A DNA stretch of 44,764 bases from Rhodobacteraceae bacterium UBA6141 (GTDB lineage: Bacteria > Pseudomonadota > Alphaproteobacteria > Rhodobacterales > Rhodobacteraceae): the NCBI GenBank assembly GCA_002423245.1, contig DIVD01000053.1, positions 1-44,764 of the forward strand, read 5' to 3'. Under the pieces are notes generated by a model that saw only the letters and a list, made by a program, of their open reading frames with translations, made no database searches and was not told the DNA's origin. Below, piece after piece: positions 41,186-44,764 of this stretch (the first letter of the stretch is position 1; each line of letters starts with the position of its first letter). Position numbers and translations under genes: made by a program.

Positions 41186-41257
41186 TGTTGCTGATTTTTC
41201 GTGCGCCCGCCGGGGCGCTCCGAAAGTTCTGTGACTTCCATCAAGATTTATGTTGCA
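41186..41257. promoter_or_regulatory. Divergent promoter region with TGTTGC motifs
   Basis: The 153-bp gap between the divergent SDR and binding-protein genes holds TGTTGC at 41186-41191 and TGTTGCA at 41251-41257, the same hexamer as the palindrome before the kinase gene. An AT-richer stretch (CATCAAGATTTATG) directly before the second motif may be part of the ABC promoter. Confidence 0.4.
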
Positions 41258-41328
41258 GCACACACATCATGTCGAGACAGTTCCAGCATGAACGCGATCA
41301 AGTCCAGGCAGAAACGGGGAGCGACACA

Positions 41329-42465
41329 ATGAACGGCATGTCTCGGCGGACGATGATGAAGCTGACGGGCGGCGCGGCGCTGACGGCCCCCTTCCTGCCG
41401 GGGGCGGCGCTGGCCGCGCGCGACAAGGAGCTGAACATCCTGTGCTGGGAAGGCTACAACTCCGCCCAGGTGCTCGATCCGTTCCGCGCGCAGTCCGGGG
41501 CGAATATCCGGGCCGAAAGCCTCACCAACGACCCGACGATGATCAACCGGCTGCGCGCGGGCGAGACCTCGACCTGGGATCTGATCAACGTCAACAACCC
41601 CTGGGCGCGCAAGGTCATGTATCCCTCGGGGCTGATCAAGCCGCTGCCGCGCGCCGAGTTCGAGCCCTATTTCGACCAGATGCTGCCGGAGTTCAAGGCG
41701 CCCTACAAATGGGCGATGAGCGAGGACGGCACCGAGCTTCTGGGCATGGCGCAGCGCTTCGGGCCCTACAGCTTCGTGGTGAATACCGACAAGATCTCGC
41801 GAGCGACGGCCGAGGAACAGGGCTGGGATCTGTTCAACGACCCCGCGCTCGAGGGCAGGTACGGCATCCTGGAATCCGACGACTGGAACGTGTTCAACAT
41901 GTTCATGGTCGCCGGCATCAACCCCTTCCTCGACCACAGCGATGCCGAGATGGCGAAGTTCAGGGAGGTGGCCGAGCGCATCGTCAAGGGTGCCAGGATG
42001 ATCGGCGACATCGCGATGATGAACCAGGCGCTGGTCTCGGGCGAGATCGACCTGCATCTGACCGGCGGCACCTATTCGGTCTCGCCCGCGCGTGCCGACG
42101 GCAACCTGAACCTGCGCGCGATCACGCCGCTGAAGGGGGCGATCGACGGCAAGGGCGGCATCGCCTGGATCGAGATCACCTCGACCGTCGCCAACCCCGA
42201 CCTCTCGCCGCTCGCGCAGGAGTTCCTGAAATACGTGCAGGATCCCGAGATCGCCCATACCGTCGCCTTCGCCGAGGGCACCTTCAACCCGGTGACGCAG
42301 ATGGGCAATCCCGACTGCTTCGAGCTTTTCAGCAAGGACGAGCTCGAGGCGATCCAGTGGGAGTCGCTCGAGGAGGACATGGCGCGCTCGGCCGAATACG
42401 ACATCGTGCCGGACTACGACGAGGCGCTCGATATCCTGACCGCGGCGAAGCGGCTGCGCGGCTGA
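41329..42465 (+). CDS. Polyamine-type ABC transporter substrate-binding protein
   Basis: This periplasmic binding protein of the PotD/PotF type (cluster D) has 378 residues. The ATG at 41329 has GGGGAG upstream, and the N-terminus carries a twin-arginine-like signal (SRRTMMKLTGGAALTAPFLP), so Tat export is possible. The mature start ELNILCWEGYN is the family hallmark, with DLINVNNPW, GPYSFVVNTDKI and the AWIEITSTVANP hinge later. Acidic residues expected to bind polyamine ammonium groups are present, but specificity cannot be read. It is the first gene of the importer operon and probably defines the cluster substrate. Confidence 0.9.
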   Translation: MNGMSRRTMMKLTGGAALTAPFLPGAALAARDKELNILCWEGYNSAQVLDPFRAQSGANIRAESLTNDPTMINRLRAGETSTWDLINVNNPWARKVMYPSGLIKPLPRAEFEPYFDQMLPEFKAPYKWAMSEDGTELLGMAQRFGPYSFVVNTDKISRATAEEQGWDLFNDPALEGRYGILESDDWNVFNMFMVAGINPFLDHSDAEMAKFREVAERIVKGARMIGDIAMMNQALVSGEIDLHLTGGTYSVSPARADGNLNLRAITPLKGAIDGKGGIAWIEITSTVANPDLSPLAQEFLKYVQDPEIAHTVAFAEGTFNPVTQMGNPDCFELFSKDELEAIQWESLEEDMARSAEYDIVPDYDEALDILTAAKRLRG

Positions 42466-42472
42466 GGCGGCA

Positions 42473-43543
42473 ATGGCAATGACGCAGAGCGCACCGGAGA
42501 TTCCGGTGCTGCAACTGGCCGGGGTGCGCAAGACGTTCGGCAGTTTCGAGGCCGTCGCCGGGATCGACATGAAGATCCGCGAAGGCGAGTTCGTCACCAT
42601 CGTCGGGCCCTCGGGCTCGGGCAAGACCACGCTGCTGCGGATGCTCGCCGGGCTCGAGAGTCCGAGCGACGGCGCGATCGAGTTGCGCGGGCGGCGGATC
42701 AACGATGTGCCCTCGAACAGGCGGCCGACCTGCCTCGTGTTCCAGTCGCTCGCGCTCTTCCCGCACAGGACGGTGGGCCAGAACATCGAGTTCCCGCTCA
42801 AGGTGCGCAAGGTCGCGCCGGCCGAGCGCAAGGCGCGCGCGCTCGAACTGCTGCGGATGGTGCGGCTGCCCGAGGACATTTACGGCAAGAACGTGATGCG
42901 CTGCTCGGGCGGCGAGCGGCAGCGCGTGGCGCTGGCCCGCGCCTTCGCCTACGACCCCGACGTGCTGTTCTTCGACGAGCCGCTCTCGGCGCTCGATTAC
43001 AAGCTGAAGAAGACGCTGGAAAAGGAGCTGAAGGACCTGCACCGCGCCTCTGGCAAGACCTTCGTCTACATCACCCACAGCCTCGAGGAGGCGATGGTGA
43101 TGTCGGACCGGATCGGCGTGATGCGGGCCGGCAAGATCGTGCAGATCGGCTCCCCCTCGGACATCTACGCGGCGCCGCGCACGAAATTCGTGGCCGAATT
43201 CTTCGGCGAGTTGAACGCGATCGAACTCAGGCGCGAGGGGGCGGGCTATGTTCGGGCGGATGGCGCGCCGATCGCCCTGCCGCCCACCGCGCTCGAAAGC
43301 GCGCGCGCCTGGGCGCTGATCCGTCCCGAGCTGATGCGCTTCGCGGCTCCGGAGGGCAGCGCCAACACGGTGGCGGGCACCGTGGTGAACGAATATTCGT
43401 TCGGCTCGCGCAACCAGTTCCAGGTGCTGTCCGAGGGGCGCACCTGGCTTGTCGAGGCGCCGCGCGGCAGCGACAGCCCACGCCTCGGCGATGCCGTCAC
43501 GCTCGGCTGGGACGCCGCCGACACGCTGGTGGTGGAGGACTGA
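42473..43543 (+). CDS. Polyamine-type ABC transporter ATPase (PotA-like)
   Basis: This is the ATPase subunit of the importer (356 aa), 7 bp after the binding-protein gene. Walker A GPSGSGKTT lies at residues 45-53, the Q-loop at FQSLALFPH, the signature at residues 144-148 reads CSGGE instead of LSGGQ, and Walker B with DEPLSALD ends near 175. The switch His is in YITHSLEEA. The C-terminal 110 residues form a TOBE_2 domain, as in PotA and UgpC-type subunits. ATG codons at 42473 and 42479 are both possible starts. The altered signature is uncommon but known in this family. Confidence 0.92.
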   Translation: MAMTQSAPEIPVLQLAGVRKTFGSFEAVAGIDMKIREGEFVTIVGPSGSGKTTLLRMLAGLESPSDGAIELRGRRINDVPSNRRPTCLVFQSLALFPHRTVGQNIEFPLKVRKVAPAERKARALELLRMVRLPEDIYGKNVMRCSGGERQRVALARAFAYDPDVLFFDEPLSALDYKLKKTLEKELKDLHRASGKTFVYITHSLEEAMVMSDRIGVMRAGKIVQIGSPSDIYAAPRTKFVAEFFGELNAIELRREGAGYVRADGAPIALPPTALESARAWALIRPELMRFAAPEGSANTVAGTVVNEYSFGSRNQFQVLSEGRTWLVEAPRGSDSPRLGDAVTLGWDAADTLVVED

Positions 43544-44437
43544 ATGGCCGCCCCCGCCGACACCCCCCGCCGCCGCCCCGGCACGCGCTCGCCGATCCCC
43601 CCGGGCCTGCGCGCCGCCGTGCCGGTGCTCTTGCTGCTGATCTTCGGCTTCGTCGCGCCGCTCTTGACCGTCGCCGCCTTCTCGATCGCCGAACCGCGAA
43701 GCTATGACGTCTTCACGAGCTTTACCCTGGCCAATTACGCGCAGATCTTCGATCCGGCGAACTCGGTCTGGATGTCTTTCGCCTGGTCGCTGGCGCTTGC
43801 GGCGCTGGTGGTGGGGATCTTGCTGGTCGCCTGCTATCCGGTGGCCTGGGGCCTTGTGCATGTCTTCGGCCGGTGGGCGCCGGCGATCTCGGCGATCCTC
43901 GTGTTTCCGCTGTTCGTCTCGGAGAACGTGCGCCTTTACGGCTGGGTGCTGTTCTTCATCAAGGGCGGGGTGCTGGACGGCGTGCTGAAGGTCTTCGGCA
44001 TCGGGCCGGTGACCGATCTGCTCTACACGCCGGGGATGACGCTCTTCGGCATGAGCTATGTCTACTTCTCCTTCATGCTGTTTCCGATGGTGCTCGGCCT
44101 CGCGATGGTGCCGCGCGACCTGGTCGATGCGGCGCGCGATCTTGGCGCCTCGCGGCTGATGATCTGGCGCGAGGTCGAGCTGCCGCTCGCGATGCCGGGG
44201 ATCCTGATCGGCATGTTGCTGACCTTCGTGCTCGCCGCCGGCGCGGTGGCGGAAGCGAAAATCCTCGGCGGGCAATCGGTGATCACCATCGCGCAGGACA
44301 TCGAGACCGCCTTTACCTATGCGCAGAACTGGCCGCTGGGCGCGGCGCTGGCGATGGTGCTGGTGGTGATCGTGGGGGCGCTGGCGCTTTTCGTCATGGG
44401 CCGGCTCGATCTCGACCGCATTCTGGGGCGGCGCTGA
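43544..44437 (+). CDS. ABC transporter permease (PotB-like)
   Basis: This is the first membrane subunit of the importer (297 aa), starting immediately after the ATPase stop. A Pro/Arg-rich cytoplasmic N-terminus of about 22 residues precedes six transmembrane helices. The coupling loop AARDLGASRLMIWREVELPLA with the EAA-type Gly is conserved. The FVSENVRLYGWVLFF segment matches PotB-like permeases. It is followed after 1 bp by the second permease. Any role beyond the cluster is unknown. Confidence 0.92.
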   Translation: MAAPADTPRRRPGTRSPIPPGLRAAVPVLLLLIFGFVAPLLTVAAFSIAEPRSYDVFTSFTLANYAQIFDPANSVWMSFAWSLALAALVVGILLVACYPVAWGLVHVFGRWAPAISAILVFPLFVSENVRLYGWVLFFIKGGVLDGVLKVFGIGPVTDLLYTPGMTLFGMSYVYFSFMLFPMVLGLAMVPRDLVDAARDLGASRLMIWREVELPLAMPGILIGMLLTFVLAAGAVAEAKILGGQSVITIAQDIETAFTYAQNWPLGAALAMVLVVIVGALALFVMGRLDLDRILGRR

Positions 44438-44438
44438 G

Positions 44439-44764
44439 ATGGAGCGTCCAAGGCCCGTCAACGCGCTGATCCGGGTCTGGACAGGGTTTGTCGTGCTCGT
44501 GGTCTATCTGCCGATCACGGTGGGCGCGCTGGCGGGGCTTTCGAAGTCGCGCTATTTCGGCTTTCCGGTGAAGGCGTGGTCCTTCAGCTGGTGGGAGAAG
44601 GTGCTGACCTCCTTCGAGATCAGGGTGCTGCTGCAGAACTCGCTGCTGGTCGCGCTCTGCGTCACGCTGATCTCGGTGCTGTTGGGCTTTTTCGGCGCGC
44701 TCGCTTTCGCGCGCTACGACTGGAAGGGGCGGCGGGCCTTTCAGAAGTTATCCGTCTTGGTCAA
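44439..44764 (+). CDS. ABC transporter permease (PotC-like), cut by window end
   Basis: This is the second membrane subunit of the importer, truncated at the window edge after 108 complete codons. The ATG at 44439 begins MERPRPVNALIRVWTGFVVL, with the first transmembrane helix, the YFGFPVKAWSFSWWEKVL periplasmic segment typical of PotC and the second helix (NSLLVALCVTLISVLLGFFG) visible. The gene overlaps the pot-like operon in order and spacing (1 bp after the previous stop). The rest lies outside the window. Confidence 0.9.
   Translation, partial: MERPRPVNALIRVWTGFVVLVVYLPITVGALAGLSKSRYFGFPVKAWSFSWWEKVLTSFEIRVLLQNSLLVALCVTLISVLLGFFGALAFARYDWKGRRAFQKLSVLV

Noticed and set aside
41248..44461. 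Long minus-strand frames opposite the ABC importer genes
   Set aside because: All importer subunits have intact family motifs on the plus strand; the antisense frames are Arg/His-rich artefacts.

Overview
The window is a stretch of high-GC (about 68-70 percent by eye), densely packed chromosome from an alphaproteobacterium, most likely Rhodobacteraceae (Rhodobacter, Rhodovulum or Paracoccus-like). The indications are GTG starts, ATGA-coupled operons, choXWV next to betICBA, a bactofilin-M23 peptidase pair, an ScfR-type regulator, xerD facing aroK-aroB, and a cutF-cutO copper leader system of the kind described in Rhodobacter capsulatus. No rRNA, tRNA, CRISPR array, insertion sequence or prophage is visible.

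Layout. (1) 1-394 holds one small orphan ORF of less GC-rich composition. (2) 395-8817 is a complete choline and choline-O-sulfate to glycine betaine locus: choXWV on the minus strand diverges from betI-betC-betB-betA, with a perfect palindrome between them that is a good BetI operator candidate. (3) 8814-16572 is core metabolism and envelope: pabB-pabC, a DUF465 protein, an ScfR-family regulator with two TTTGCAAA-type boxes at its own promoter, a Bcr/CflA exporter, a DUF2189 membrane protein, and the bactofilin plus LytM peptidase pair. (4) 16778-31110 is housekeeping: PrxQ-type peroxiredoxin, a large AsmA-like protein, queA, an MFS carrier, DUF924, lpdA, xerD, two uncharacterised envelope genes, aroK-aroB and a THUMP-domain RNA methyltransferase.

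(5) 31227-37976 is a copper-handling island: a CsoR-like palindrome, a frameshifted small exported ORF, a DUF305 membrane protein, a glutaredoxin-MauE fusion, a CutF-like Cys leader peptide, the CutO multicopper oxidase, a 41-residue membrane peptide, and a copper P1B ATPase with YHS and CPMHP metal-binding modules. The last nine coding bases of the cutF-like gene are perfectly complementary to the cutO Shine-Dalgarno region, which fits translational control by a copper-sensing nascent peptide.

(6) 37977-44764 is an accessory catabolic cluster: an APH-fold kinase translationally coupled to a class III PLP enzyme, a divergent SDR dehydrogenase, and a polyamine-type ABC importer (binding protein, ATPase, permease, and a second permease cut by the window end). 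I infer uptake of a cationic amino-alcohol, its phosphorylation, PLP-dependent phospho-lyase elimination to an aldehyde, and oxidation. The substrate is unknown, and this is the best candidate for an undescribed pathway here. TGTTGC motifs recur at both of its promoters.

A second window-wide pattern is a series of short tandem duplications (12-15 bp), most sitting exactly on start or stop codons: choW, the betA leader, the DUF924 stop, the frameshifted copper ORF stop, and the cutO Met/Gly region.
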